From: Adiantum capillus-veneris
Lineage: Eukaryota > Streptophyta > Polypodiopsida > Polypodiales > Pteridaceae
Direction: 5' to 3'
Length of the DNA stretch: 64,000 bases
NCBI GenBank assembly: GCA_014529385.2
Contig: CM043955.1
Coordinates: 139,239,108-139,303,107, forward strand
Shown here: positions 21,373 through 31,990 of the stretch, in pieces
How positions within the stretch are numbered: the stretch's first letter is position 1
How the letters are laid out: each line of letters starts with the position of its first letter
Notes under the pieces: generated by a model
The model's database searches: none
Seen by the model: the letters and a program-made list of their open reading frames with translations, nothing else
What the model was told of the DNA's origin: nothing
Position numbers and translations under genes: made by a program

Positions 21373-22864
21373 GTGAAGGGGACCGATTGCATATATGGAC
21401 TGCAGTTTTCAGAGCTTCTTCCCAAAATCCATGAGAGAGATTAGCTGTGGACAGCATGCATCTCACCCTCTCACAAAGTGTCCTATTGAATCTTTCAGCC
21501 ACACCATTAGAAGAGGGGTTGTATGGCACAATAAGCTCCCTCTTAATGCCCTAATTTTCACAAAATTTGTTAAATTCAGCACTTGTGAACTCCCCCCCAT
21601 TGTCCGTACACAAGCATTTTAGCTCTCTACCTGTTTGGGTGGTCACAAATGCATGAAATTTCTTTAACGCAGCAAAGGCTTCATCCTTAGATTTAAGCAA
21701 ATAAATCCAAATTTTCGTAGAATGATCATCAACAAAGGAGACAAAATAGCATGCACCTCCCATAGACTTAGTAGGCATGCTACATACATCAGAATGTACA
21801 AGATCAAGCACACAAGATTTACGAGAGACATCAGTGTAATAAGAATGATTTACTTGCTTGCCATATTGACATTCATTACAAAAGTCAAGCTTTGTGCCTT
21901 TAGTATCAAGCTTGTTCAAAGTATAAAGCTTAGAAAGGCCCTTTTGGCTCATATCGCCAAGCCTCTTGTGCCACAACTCCATGTAAGAGTTAATTTCAGC
22001 CAATGCAATAAACTTGCCCAACACGACCTTTCCATGCATGCAGTAAAGTGTCCCTTTCTTTGTGCCCTTTACAATCAACCTTGAGCCTTTAGTCATTTTC
22101 CATGATCCTCTCTCAAACAAGATGCTGTAACCATGCATATCCATCTGACCAATAGAAAGCAGACTCTTCTTGATTCCCGGCACATATCTAACATCATGCA
22201 AGACGAGCTCATTTGTGCCATCTATGGAGAGATGCACAGTGCCAATACCCTCAATGGAACATGCATGATTGTTTCCAAGGTATACATGGCTATGCTTGCC
22301 TGCATCGAAAGTAGAGAAACACTCCTTGATAGGAGTCACATGAAATGAAGCACCGGAATCAACTATCCAAGTCTGGGATAATGCATCATTGAAGGTCAAC
22401 AAAGCATCAATAAGGTCACTCTTGGAGATCTGCATGTCCTGTGAATGAACATTAAGAGAGGCATCAAAGTCATAAGCATCATCATCTGACAAAGTGGCAC
22501 ACAACATGTCCTCTACATCTGACAGCTCCTCAATCACAACACTAGAGGCCACATTGGCCTTCTCTTTGTCCTTTGAGCTATCTTGTGCATCTGTCTTGAC
22601 TTCCTTCTTCTCTTTCTTTTTGTCTCCGCCATTCTTTTTCGGTTCTACCTCGGCTTTGTAGTACCTACAATCAGGTTTCTTGTGACCTTCCCTGCCACAC
22701 TGATAGCAAGTCACATCACCTTTGCCTTTGCTGGCATTTCCCCTTTTTTTACTCTTACTCTTACTCCTTTGTGCATAGGCACTCTTCTTTTCTGTCCTGC
22801 TTCTAACCATATTGGCAGAGCTGCCTCCCTCTCCACTTGCTTTCCTCCTGATTTCCTCATTCAA
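21373..22864 (-). pseudogene. D copia gag C terminus, protease and integrase
   Basis: Open 22864-21551: CYQCGREGHKKPDC zinc knuckle, protease WIVDSGASFHVT (canonical DSGA), pre-integrase LWHKRLGDMSQKGLSKL, finger FCNECQYGK, integrase Asp in VHSDVCSMP and CTDNGGEFTS. A stop after KFCEN (21551) is followed in frame by the part with NGVAERFNRTL (catalytic Glu). A one-base frameshift near 21385 separates it from the RT frame. Confidence 0.92.
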
Positions 22865-23399
22865 GATAGAACCCCCAGGTCAAATTGGGGTTATTGGATA
22901 ATGAAACCACCAATGTTTCCCATGACTCACGTAAGGTCATAAGCAAGAAGATAGCTTTCACCTTATCATCAAAAGGAGGCAAGCCTGAGTCCTGTAACTG
23001 CGACAAAGTACCTGCGAACAACGCCAAGTGCTCTGCAGCGCTCTTGGACTCATCTAGTTACATGCCAACAAGTTTCCGCATCAAATGCACTTGGTTGACA
23101 TGCGGCGTATTTTCATACATTCCCTTTAACTTCTCCCACACATCAAAAGCAGTTGTGAGACCTTTCATATCAGTGACTGTCTCATCGGTCATGGCCATTT
23201 TAATATCTGTAACAGCCTTCCTGTTCAGACTAACCCATGCTTCATCCGTCATATTCTGTGGCTTTACCTGTTCAAGTGCCCCTTCACAATCCTTAAGAAA
23301 TAGGATTCCCTGGATCCTGTCTTTCCAAAGGTCGAATTTTGTTCCATCGAACCTCCTAATCCCGAAGAGATTCTTCACATCCGAAGAAGATGAGGCCAT
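22865..23399 (-). pseudogene. D copia gag N terminus and capsid
   Basis: Met at 23399: MASSSSDVKNLFGIRRFDGT, FDLWKDRIQGIL, VWEKLKGMYE, the UBN2/copia-gag pattern. TAA at about 23055 (LVGM*), then the frame goes on (LPPFDDKVKAIFLLMTL, LTWG) to a one-base insertion near 22885 that links to the next frame. Otherwise collinear with copia gag. Confidence 0.9.
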
Positions 23400-24112
23400 A
23401 GTTGCACGAATAAGAGGGCTAATACGCTAAATTTTTTAGCAAAATGCGCAAAAACCGGAGTATAGACTCACAGAGGTGTGCACTACAACTCCAAATGGTC
23501 ACAAGAGCATTTGGGGCAAAATAGGTCGATTTGGGCACAAAAAACAATTTCTGAAATTTATACGCAGGAAATTTCAACGAGCGAATTTGTGCTCAAAAAC
23601 AACAAATTTAGTTGTTTTTAGCCTCACAGAACATACATAAGGCTAATGCACAGCCTTTAGAAGCATGTAAGAGCAAAAGCCCCAATTTGTAGCATCAAAT
23701 TGCATGAAATTGAGCCACCAATGGTCATACATACCCAAAATTTGCACTTTCCCCAATGTAGTCGCATCATAAAAACACTAGCAAAAACCTGCGTAAATCT
23801 GAAATTTGTTGAAAACACCTGTTTTAGGACATGTTTTTCGGCACTTTCAGTGTTTTCGGGTAGCGGGGACTTAGCAAAAGTGTTCCCACACCTTAATACA
23901 TCATTTGAAAAACCTGTATTTTTGCTGTCATAACCTGTAATTTGCTGATTTTGACCTAATTTCAGCCTGTTTTAGGTCAATTTGACTTGCCGGGAGCTCT
24001 CTAGTGTCCGGGGACGAGTCCTTTGGCGATGAAATTGCAAAATCTCGCGTGAAAGTTGACCTCCTTGACTGAAAATCAGCATTTGCAGGTTTGGGAGCAA
24101 ACCCTAATTTTG
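23400..24112 (-). other. D leader region
   Basis: Untranslated region between PBS and gag, A/T-rich, with no convincing coding reading. Confidence 0.7.
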
Positions 24113-24124
24113 CTCTGATATCAG
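24113..24124 (-). promoter_or_regulatory. Primer-binding site of D
   Basis: Minus strand TGATATCAGAGC, one mismatch to the initiator-Met site, one base from the LTR end. Confidence 0.85.
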
Positions 24125-24125
24125 T

Positions 24126-24404
24126 TGATGAGCGCGCAGCGGTGTGTGCAAGTGATAGAGCACGCGAAGATGTGCACGCCTTGAGGCTTGAAGCGGAGGC
24201 ACCGTGCTGCAGAAGAAAGCGCTAGCACAACGAAGAGGGAGAGAGAGAGAGAGCTTACGTTTTTGGGGAAAACTCAATGAGTGAGTTTTGGGTTTTCCCA
24301 CTTTTATTATAAGTGACCTTTAAAAAATGTGTCCACGTTGAATATGAACCTGAACAAAGTATAAAAATGTACAAAAAGGGGTTATTTAGGCCTTTACCCC
24401 AACA
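24126..24404 (-). repeat. 5' LTR of D (279 bp)
   Basis: TGTTGGGGTAAAGGCC at 24404 to GCGCTCATCA at 24126. Contains a short (CT)n run and the 18287-18564 LTR is a close match. Confidence 0.95.
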
Positions 24405-25690
24405 GAGTGTATCGTGTTATTGCAGGCAAATTCCACCAAAGGTATACTTTTCCCATTGAGTCTTCTGATCCGAGATGTAAGACTTCAATAAATCTAGTAC
24501 CACTGAATTGGCAATCTTAGATTGCCCGTTATTCTGCGGATGGAAAGATGACGAGAACTGCAACCGCGTGTCAATGTTCTCCCAAATAGCCTTCCAAAAT
24601 AGACTCGTGAATCTAGGGTCCCTGTCGGAGACAATTGTCTCGGCATGCCATGTAATCTGAAGATCTGGGCCACAAATACCTCGCTAAGTGATCCCGCTTG
24701 ACTGTTTTCTTCACTGGAATGAAATGAGCTTGCTTGCTAAATCTGTCAATAACTGTCCAGATACCATCGTGACCACTCTATGTTCTCGAGAGATCAAAAA
24801 TGAAATCCATTGCAATACTTTCCCAGGGGCGGGTCGGTATGAGTAAAGGCTGTAACAATCCCTATACTTTATGCCTGTCAAACTTGACCTTTTGGCATAC
24901 CAAGCAACTGCGTACAAAATTGTCCACGTCCTTCTTGAGTCTCAGCCAAAAGAAGTCTCTCTCCACACCTTTCAAGGTGGTAGCTATGCCGTGGTGACCC
25001 ATAAAAGGTGGACAGTGGCATTCGGTCATAACCTTTTCCCTTAATGGCTGTGTAACGCACAACATCGTTTTCCTCATCAAGTAGCCATCCCGAATGGAAT
25101 ATCTTGCTACTATCTACCCATTCCGCATCCGAGAGAAAATATCTGCAAAATCTGTATATGTGGCATACTGACGGACCATATCCTCAAAGCTCCTATAATG
25201 AATCGCAGAATAGAACCAACGGCTTCCGAGACAAAGCATCTGCCACAAAATCTTCTGTCCCTGCACATGGACAATCTGGAAGTGAAACTGTGACAAGATG
25301 TTCACCCACCACATCTGCTTTTCCGATAGCTGCTTTTGTGACAAGAACTAGCGTAAACTCTGATGTTCTGTGAAGACAATAAAATCCGCTCCAAGTAGGT
25401 AATGTCGCCACTGAGTAAGAGCATGGATAATCGCCAATAGTTCTTTCTCATAAATCCGTGCTATCAATTCCGGCCTTGAGAACAATCGGCTCTTGTAGGC
25501 AATGACATGGCCTTCTTGCATTAAGACCGCACCCAGACTATGACCACAAGCATCACAATATACTTCAAATGACTTTTGCAAATCCGGCAAAGTCAAAACT
25601 GGTCCTGTAGTCAATTTTTCTCTTAGTGTCTGAAAGGCAATCACCTTTGTGGGTCCCCACGAGAAAGGGACTCATTTTTGCGTCAACAAA
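24405..25690 (-). pseudogene. C: RNase H and integrase
   Basis: Minus strand from 25690: VPFSWGPTKVIAFQTLREKL, LPDLQKSFEVYCDACGHSLG, YEKELLAIIHALTQWRHYLL, FVADALSRKPL, integrase finger CPPFMGHHGIATTLKGVERD and SCLVCQKVKFDRHK, then DRFSKQAHFIPVKK and SDRDPRFTS in shifting frames, and a GQSKIANS reading where Glu is Lys. Interrupted at 24404 by D and at 25711 by B. Confidence 0.85.
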
Positions 25691-25711
25691 TGGTTCTTAA
25701 GGGAGGAAGTA
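25688..25711 (+). repeat. Second copy of B pre-PPT/PPT sequence upstream of the 5' LTR
   Basis: AATGGTTCTTAAGGGAGGAAG... here matches the B internal 3' end at 29855-29877 at 22 of 23 positions. A 5' LTR should be preceded by target DNA, not by a PPT. Confidence 0.8.
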
Positions 25712-26080
25712 TGTTATGTCCCGCTCACAGGAGAGGGGATCTAGCCCAGATGCCGTAGGGATGGGCGTCCAGTGTCCGGGCGGACGTAGTGTGAACCCGG
25801 CCAGTGTGGCCGGCCATTATTATAAAAGGGAGGCCAAGGCCTCATTTGCAGTTATCGACCCCCACTGGCAGAGTGCCAATGGTTAGCCCGGAGGCTAGGA
25901 GTGCGCAAGGTCACCTCGAGGAGGTGAGGCTGGGTGGTATGGGACGCCAGTTCTTACAGGTGCACGCCTACGTCCTCGAACGCTGGCGCTGCCGGATGGT
26001 GGCTATGTCGGGTGGTTCATCCGACGCGCATCTGTAGGCGGTCTGTGTGGCCGGGAGATCCTATCTCTTCGTTCGTTTCA
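25712..26080 (+). repeat. 5' LTR of B (369 bp)
   Basis: TGTTATGTCCCGCTCACAGG ... GTTCGTTTCA. TATA box TATAAAAG at 25821-25828. A hairpin (arms CCACTGGCA/TGCCAATGG) at 25862-25882 just downstream. Confidence 0.95.
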
Positions 26081-26092
26081 TGGTATGAGAGC
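26081..26092 (+). promoter_or_regulatory. Primer-binding site of B (variant)
   Basis: TGGTATGAGAGC, one C-to-G difference from the initiator-Met site and identical to that of H5 (34267-34278). Confidence 0.85.
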
Positions 26093-26453
26093 CGGCTTGG
26101 CTACACGAAGGACTATGTGCACACCTAAGGGCTGGCCAGAGTCGGATGATTACAGTTTCATGCAATTTTTGATGAATTAACTGTTTAACTGATTATTTTC
26201 TTCTCATAATGCTCGTGTGCAGGTGAAATTTAATGGGTTGCTCGCTGATTTTTTATAAAACTCAGCAGTCTAGCAGGTGGAAGTGCTGAAAATCAAAGGA
26301 TTACTCATTGATTTTACTGGTTTTCGATGGAAATCAGTATGTTATTCATTAATTTGCTGATTTGGATTAAATTCAGCATACTGTATGTCCTTTTTGTTAA
26401 TAAAAAACCTTCTCTGTAACCTTCTCCTCTCTGTGCGAAGCATGGAGAGAGAG

Positions 26454-26488
<35 letters not shown>

Positions 26489-27127
26489 ACCTCTCTCTGT
26501 GGTGGCAGCCTGCAGAGAAGGGTTTTCGAGGAGCACCCAGAACCCAGAGGCCAGCGTGGCTTTTTTTGTAGCGCTGGCTCCTAGTTGGAGCTTCTTGTGC
26601 GTGCTGGACACAAGCTTCCACGAGCCCAATCTCTCACTTCTTGCGCTGCCTGCAGGCTTCTCTCTCCACGCGGCAGCCTCAGCGCTCGCCTTCTTTCTTT
26701 TTACGCTGGGAGTATTTCAGCGCTGGTCTTCTTTTTTTTAACGCTGGGAGTTTAAGTTGATTTATTTTAATGAGAGGGGACGCCCATTAGGTAGTGTGGC
26801 CAAGGACATTTGAGTTTTTTTTAAAACTATAGTCTGGACACTTGAAGTTTTTTATTTAAAGTGTGAACCCTGCAGCTTATTACAAAAGTCACTTACAGAG
26901 ACTTGCAACTTTACAGAAACCTCCCATTTGCTTCTCTTGCTCCTCTCCAAAGCCTGCTCTCTCTCACATGCTCGCACTCTCCCGCTCCCGCGCTCCTGCC
27001 ATCACCTGCTCGCGTTTTAACGCTCACCCCGACGCGTAGAGCTCTTCAAACTTCGACTTTTCGCGATCGAAAAGTGCAGAAAAGGCTCGGTTTTGCGTGA
27101 AAATTTCAGTTTTTCACGCTCTTCGCC
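26093..27127 (+). other. B leader
   Basis: Untranslated region of about 1 kb with a (GA)n run at about 26450-26487 and two copies of ACGCTGGGAGT (about 26703 and 26741). No coding signal. Confidence 0.6.
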
Positions 27128-28499
27128 ATGGATTCCTCCAGCTCAGATGTGCAGCGTGACGACGCGCCAGGTAACATCCAAATCCCATTCACACATGCTC
27201 TCTACACATGGATTACAACGTGTTACTCCTGTGGAAAATGCGAATGTTCAGACGAACATTCGCCTGGCCTCTCTCGAAGGGGTCCTGTAGGGGCTCAGTT
27301 CCCGCCTCTCTACTCTAGAAAATATGGCTCAGTCGACGACTGTGCGTATTTCCGAGGGCGAAACCCATCTCCAGCGATTGCGGACGCAAATTGCTACTTT
27401 TGGGCGCTCACAGGGTGGTCCGACTACCACAATTCCGTACAAAACTACAAATTTCTAAGGTGAAGAGAAGGAGTGTACAGAATTGGCCGTAAATAACTGG
27501 CTGCACCAGTGGACCACATACTTTGATCTCCATGGGGAGCATGATGAACGGAGGATTCAGACAATTCCTCCCTATCTGCGCAGCAAGGCGCTTACCTGGT
27601 GGCGTGACATGACAGAGAAGCCTACGACGTGGGCAGACTTTTGCGTGAAATTCAAGAGGGATTTCGCCAGAATGGACCCTTTGAAAGCTTACGCCAAACT
27701 GCAGAGTCTTTCGATGAAAACTCTGTCTTTTGATAAGTATACGACAGCTTTCAAAGAGGCGCTCACCTTCTGCAAGGTGGATTCCACACACGCCGTGCAC
27801 ATGTACTTGCTGGGGTTACATGAAGATTACCATTGGGCCTTAATCAAGAACAAAGCCCCAACTCATGTCAAGGATGCACTGGCAAAGGCCAGGACGTTCC
27901 ATTTGAAAATGGAGCGAATTATGAGAAGAAAAGAACTGCAGACCATCAATCCGGTGAGGGTGCTTCGAGGAAGCGACCTCGATCCCAGCATAAGTCCAAA
28001 TCACCGCCGAGATCTTCTCAAGAAAAGAAGAAAGCTAGAAACGCTTCAGTTGCTGATGGGGGCTTGCTTCGGATGTGGCCAGACGGGTCACCAAATCAAG
28101 GATTGCCCTAAAAAGAAAAAGACGCAGAAACCGCAAGGCCGTCCTTCGGTTCAGATTCAGGAGATGTATGGCTCTAAGTTTGTTGCATGGACAGATCATC
28201 ATTCCTTGCGCTATATCTGTGATCAGAGTGATCTCAAAGGCCGGAAGGCTAGATGGGTGAGCTTATGCAAGAGTTTGACTTTGAGATCCGCTATAGAAAA
28301 GGATCCAGCAATCGAGTTGCCCATGCGCTCAGCAGGATTCCTGAGGTCAACGCCTTGTCTATGGCTAAAATCTCGACGGATTTCTATCTCTCTCTCCGAG
28401 GGCTATGTCGTTCCGATGGCCATTTTGGCAAGATATGGAACGAGGTCGAAGTGGGGCATGACTCGCATACAGGCTTGGGTTGTCCGGAGACCCAAGTGA
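27128..28499 (+). pseudogene. B gag fused to RNase H remnant
   Basis: Met at 27128 (MDSSSSDVQRDD). After frame changes near 27460 the capsid is well kept: NNWLHQWTTYFDLHGEHDER, IPPYLRSKALTWWRDM, WADFCVKFKRDF, MYLLGLHEDYHWALI, then zinc knuckle CFGCGQTGHQIKDC. Within about 20 residues the same open frame reads KFVAWTDHHSLRYI, the C-terminal end of RNase H, so about 2 kb encoding protease and RT was lost in frame near 28165. A frameshift then moves to QEFDFEIRYRKGSSNRVAHA. Confidence 0.9.
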
Positions 28500-29866
28500 G
28501 TCGTGCTGGAGAGACGAGACAGTGACAATATTCCATTAGAGGTGGACAATTGTTTAGAAATGGTAAAGTCTGCGTGCCGGAAATCAATGAGATTCGACAA
28601 AGGATTTGGTGCCAATGCCACGATGTTCCTAGCGCTGGGCACCCAAGCATCCAGAGACCTTTGGCTTTGGTCAAGCGATATTTCTATTGCCCAAGAATGC
28701 GCTCTTAAGAGCTATGTGAAGAGATGCGCTCAGTGTCAGGTCAATAAGGCAGAGCCCCTTAGGAAAGCTGGCCTATTACATCCATTGGAAATTTCAGATG
28801 CCAAGTGGCAGAGTATTTCCATGGACTTCATCGTTGGTTTGCCAAATACTAGTCGGGGCAATGACGCTATTTGGGTTGTGGTCGATAGACTCACAAAAAT
28901 GGCGAAGTTTACACCAACGAAATCGACAGTAAAAAGCCATGAGTTGGCGGTTTTATTCGTCGATGAGCTTTATAAGCTGTATGGTCTCCCAGAAGATATC
29001 GTCAATGATCGAGATACTAAGTTCACTGGCCGATTTTGGCGAGATGTCTTTGCTCACCTTCAGACGAAGTTGAGTATGTCGTCTTCTGACCATCCTAAGT
29101 CCGACGCACAAACTGAGAGGATGAATCAAACGTTAGAGGACATGTTGAGAGCCTACGTCTCTCATAGGCAGTCTGACTGGGACAGGTATCTTCCACAGTT
29201 AGAGTTTGCCTAAAAAGGTAGCAAGCATTCTACTACTGGATTTAGCCCGTTCATGCTGATGTATGGATTTGAGCCTAAATCCCCAATTGCTATTGGCTTA
29301 GAGAAAGTCAAGGACCGCCAAGCTCGTGATTTCCTGTATGACATGCAGGAAATGCTCGAATTGGCTAAGGATAGAATGAGAACGGCTCGGGACCGAGTCA
29401 CTACTTATGCTAATCAAAAGAGGTCTCCAAGGACTCTAGATGTGGGACAATGGGTTTATCTGAAGATACCCAAGGATTCCAAGACTATGCGAACAAGAAA
29501 GCATTATAAGCTTTCAACTAGTTGATCACAAAGAAAATTGGCCAAGTTGCCTACAAGCTGGCTCTTCCTTCGCATGTTAGTGTACATCAAGTGTTTCACG
29601 TCAACCGCCTTAAAGTGAAATTGGACGAAGCTGATGTTGTCGTGCCTATCGAGGAAAATGTATGGCAAGATATGCAAACTGAGTATATTCCTCGAGAACC
29701 AGAAGCAGTTTTGGATCATCGTACCCGTCATTCTCTCCAAAAGGCGTATGACAAGTACTTAATTAAATGGAAAGGTCAATTTGAAAGGTTTGCTACTTGG
29801 AAACCTGGTAGAGCTTTGAAGGCACAGTATCCCCACTTCATTGATGAGGACATCAATGGTTCTTAA
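28500..29866 (+). pseudogene. B integrase and chromodomain
   Basis: Finger CAQCQVNKAEPLRKAGLLHP, core SISMDFIVGLPNTSRGNDAI (Asp), IVNDRDTKFTGRFW (Asp), SDHPKSDAQTERMNQTLE (Glu present). A TAA near 29212 breaks the frame, then the C-terminal part FMLMYGFEPKSP, GQWVYLKIPK and HVSVHQVFHVNRLK. It ends with a clear chromodomain: AVLDHRTRHSLQKAYDKYLI, KWKGQFERFATW. Ends ING-Ser-stop just before the PPT. Confidence 0.9.
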
Positions 29867-29877
29867 GGGGGGAAGTA

Positions 29878-30259
29878 TGTTATGTCCCGCTCACAGCAGA
29901 GGGGATCTAGCCCAGATGTCGTCGGATGGGCATCCAGTGTCCGGGCTGACGTAGTGTGAACCCGGCAAGTGTGGCCGGCCATTATTATAAAAGGGAGGCC
30001 AAGGCCTCATTTGTAGTTATCGACCCCCACTGGCAGAGTGCCAGTGGTTAGCCCGGAGTCTAGGAGTGCGCGAGGTCACCTCGAGGAGGTGAGGCCGGGT
30101 GGTATGGGCACCCGGTCTTACAGGTGCACGCCTACGTCCTCGGACGCTGGCCCCAGCACGGGGGAGCTGCCAGATGGTGGCTATGGTCGGGTGGTTCGTC
30201 CGACGCGCATCTGTAGGCGGTCTGTGTGGCCGGGAGATCCTATCTCCTCGTTCGTTTCA
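29878..30259 (+). repeat. 3' LTR of B (382 bp)
   Basis: Same ends as the 5' LTR. TATAAAAG at 29986-29993. Perfect hairpin arms at 30027-30047 (CCACTGGCA, loop GAG, TGCCAGTGG) and 30076-30092 (TCACCTC, loop GAG, GAGGTGA). Confidence 0.95.
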
Positions 30260-31088
30260 CTGTAGTAAGAACACAAACCCAAGAAGCTTCTAACTTCATG
30301 GATATTCTTCAAATCGGGCCAGTCACGGATAGTCTCTATCTTGGCCGGGTCCATATGCACTCCTGCTGTTGACACAATGTGTCCCAAAAAGTGTATCTCA
30401 GGTAGGAATCACCAACCTCGTAATGCCTGAAAGACCTGAAGCAGATGTGCTCTATGTTCTGCCTCATCCTTGGAGAAAACAATGATGTCGTCAAAGAAAG
30501 TGACAACAAATAGTCTCTACTCTTGAAGATCCATGTCCATCATCCGGCTAAATGTCGCAAGAGCATTGGTTAGGCCAAAAGGCATCACCAAAAACTCAAA
30601 TAATCCAAAAGTCATCCGAAAGGGTGTCTTGTAGACATCTCCCGGCGCGATTCAAATCTGATGATATCCACTCTTCAAGTTGATCCTGCTAAAACACGAG
30701 GACCCCTGTAGTCGGTCAAGAATATCATCGATCTACGAATCGGAAATCTGTTCTTTTGTTGAGAGCTCTATAATCCATGCACATTCTCCAAGATCGGTCT
30801 TTCTTCAAAAACAACAACACTAGAGAGCAGTACGGTGAAGTACTAGGCTGGACAAGACCCTTTTCCAAGAGGTCTTTCACTTGGTTCATAATTTCTTCGT
30901 TCTGGGCTCGGCTCACACGGTAAGGTGCTCACTTCAGTGGTGTGCTTCCAGGTATCAGATCAATGGTATGATCCTCAGGAGGAGCGGGCGGTAATTCGCC
31001 TGGTAGGCCCTCTGAAAAGCAATCAACATGAGTGTGGAGCAAATCTTGGCGATCTTTATCAAGCTCAAACATATTTGTCCTATTCTCA
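30260..31088 (-). pseudogene. C: reverse transcriptase
   Basis: Minus strand: [65 protein letters not shown], catalytic FFDDIIVFSKDEAEHRAHLL (FFDD variant), FLGHIVSTAGVHMDPAKIET, VRSFLGLCSYY at the B junction. Stops and frameshifts throughout, but all RT blocks are in order. Confidence 0.88.
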
Positions 31089-31990
31089 TCATTCAACTCT
31101 CAAAAAGATCATGTAAACAAACAGACTGGATTTCATTAATTTTGAAATGGCCGAAGCCGATACAATAGGGACAGACTCTCCTGTAAGTTTTACATCAAGT
31201 ACAATGGTTTGGGCCTTCTCTGTAGTCAAAGTCGCTTCTCCCGCCTGATAGTCGACCACGGCGTTCTTATGGTAATAGGGAATTCCCAAGATGACATCAC
31301 AACTTTCCAAGGGCATTATGTAGAAGTCCTCATGTCCCAAATACCCCTGACAATGCAACCGCAGTTTGCCAATGACAGGTGTAATGGCTACGCCCTGCCG
31401 AGTGCCGCGAGAACTCCCTCTACTAATAGTCCCATCCGATCGGGTATGATCTCGAGCCGCGATGCCAATTCCGATGAAATGAAGTTGGCCTTGGCTTTTG
31501 CATCAAAGAAAATCAGGGCTTCTTGGTCTTTCACTTTGCCCCAAGCTCGGCAAAGTTCTGTACCCAATGCGCCCTTGCATATGGGAGTTTAAGCACACCA
31601 TGTGGCAATGCCTAGGAAGTCCTCCTCCATGAGCTCCAAAAACTTTTCATCAACCCGTGAAAAGAGCACCAACTTTGGGTTACCCTCACTCCCTGCTCAT
31701 TACTCAAAGTTGGTCATCTGGTCTTTGAACACATTCCCTCAGCTGCTTTCAAGCCCTATGGCATGTCTTCATCCTTGTCGTTCTACTCTATCAATGCCTT
31801 TTTAGGGAACTTCGCGGAGATATGCCCAGTTTCCCCGCATCCAAAGCACTTCCCCTCTTTGATGTAGAGAGCTCTCTCGAAGAGTAAGCTTGGGCCATAC
31901 ATCCTTTTCTTTCTTTTTTGGGTTGCTCTTCCTCTTTCTACTTTCATTGTTCGAAGTCTGTTGAATCCTTTGCGTCGTGATTTCATATGT
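31089..31990 (-). pseudogene. C: zinc knuckle and protease
   Basis: Knuckle CFGCGETGHISAKF near 31850 lacks the last Cys (Phe instead). The protease reads ALIFFDAKAKANFIS near 31495, an active-site triplet DAK in place of D-S/T-G, then AVAITPVIGKLRLHCQGYLG, HEDFYIMPLESCDVILGIPY and YHKNAVVDY. Family relatives in the window also have altered triplets. Confidence 0.8.

Larger units (their letters stand above)
18921..24404 (-). mobile_element. Ty1/copia LTR retrotransposon D, nearly complete
   Basis: Minus-strand order: 5' LTR 24404-24126, PBS 24124-24113, gag 23399, CCHC, protease, integrase, RT, RNase H to about 19200, PPT, 3' LTR 19171-18921 (lacking about 25 terminal bases). Integrase before RT defines copia. 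Target duplication GAGTG (24405-24409) pairs with GAGCG (18282-18286) beyond the extra LTR. Few lesions: a stop and a frameshift in gag, a stop in integrase, a frameshift before RT and a stop in late RNase H. It is the best preserved retroelement in the window. Confidence 0.95.
25712..30259 (+). mobile_element. Ty3 element B, deletion derivative (4.5 kb)
   Basis: LTRs 25712-26080 and 29878-30259, PBS 26081-26092, gag with zinc knuckle, then RNase H end, integrase and chromodomain. Protease and RT are absent: the zinc-knuckle frame runs directly into RNase H near 28165. Inserted into C in the opposite orientation. No 5-bp duplication is apparent (left AAGTA, right CTGTA). Confidence 0.9.
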
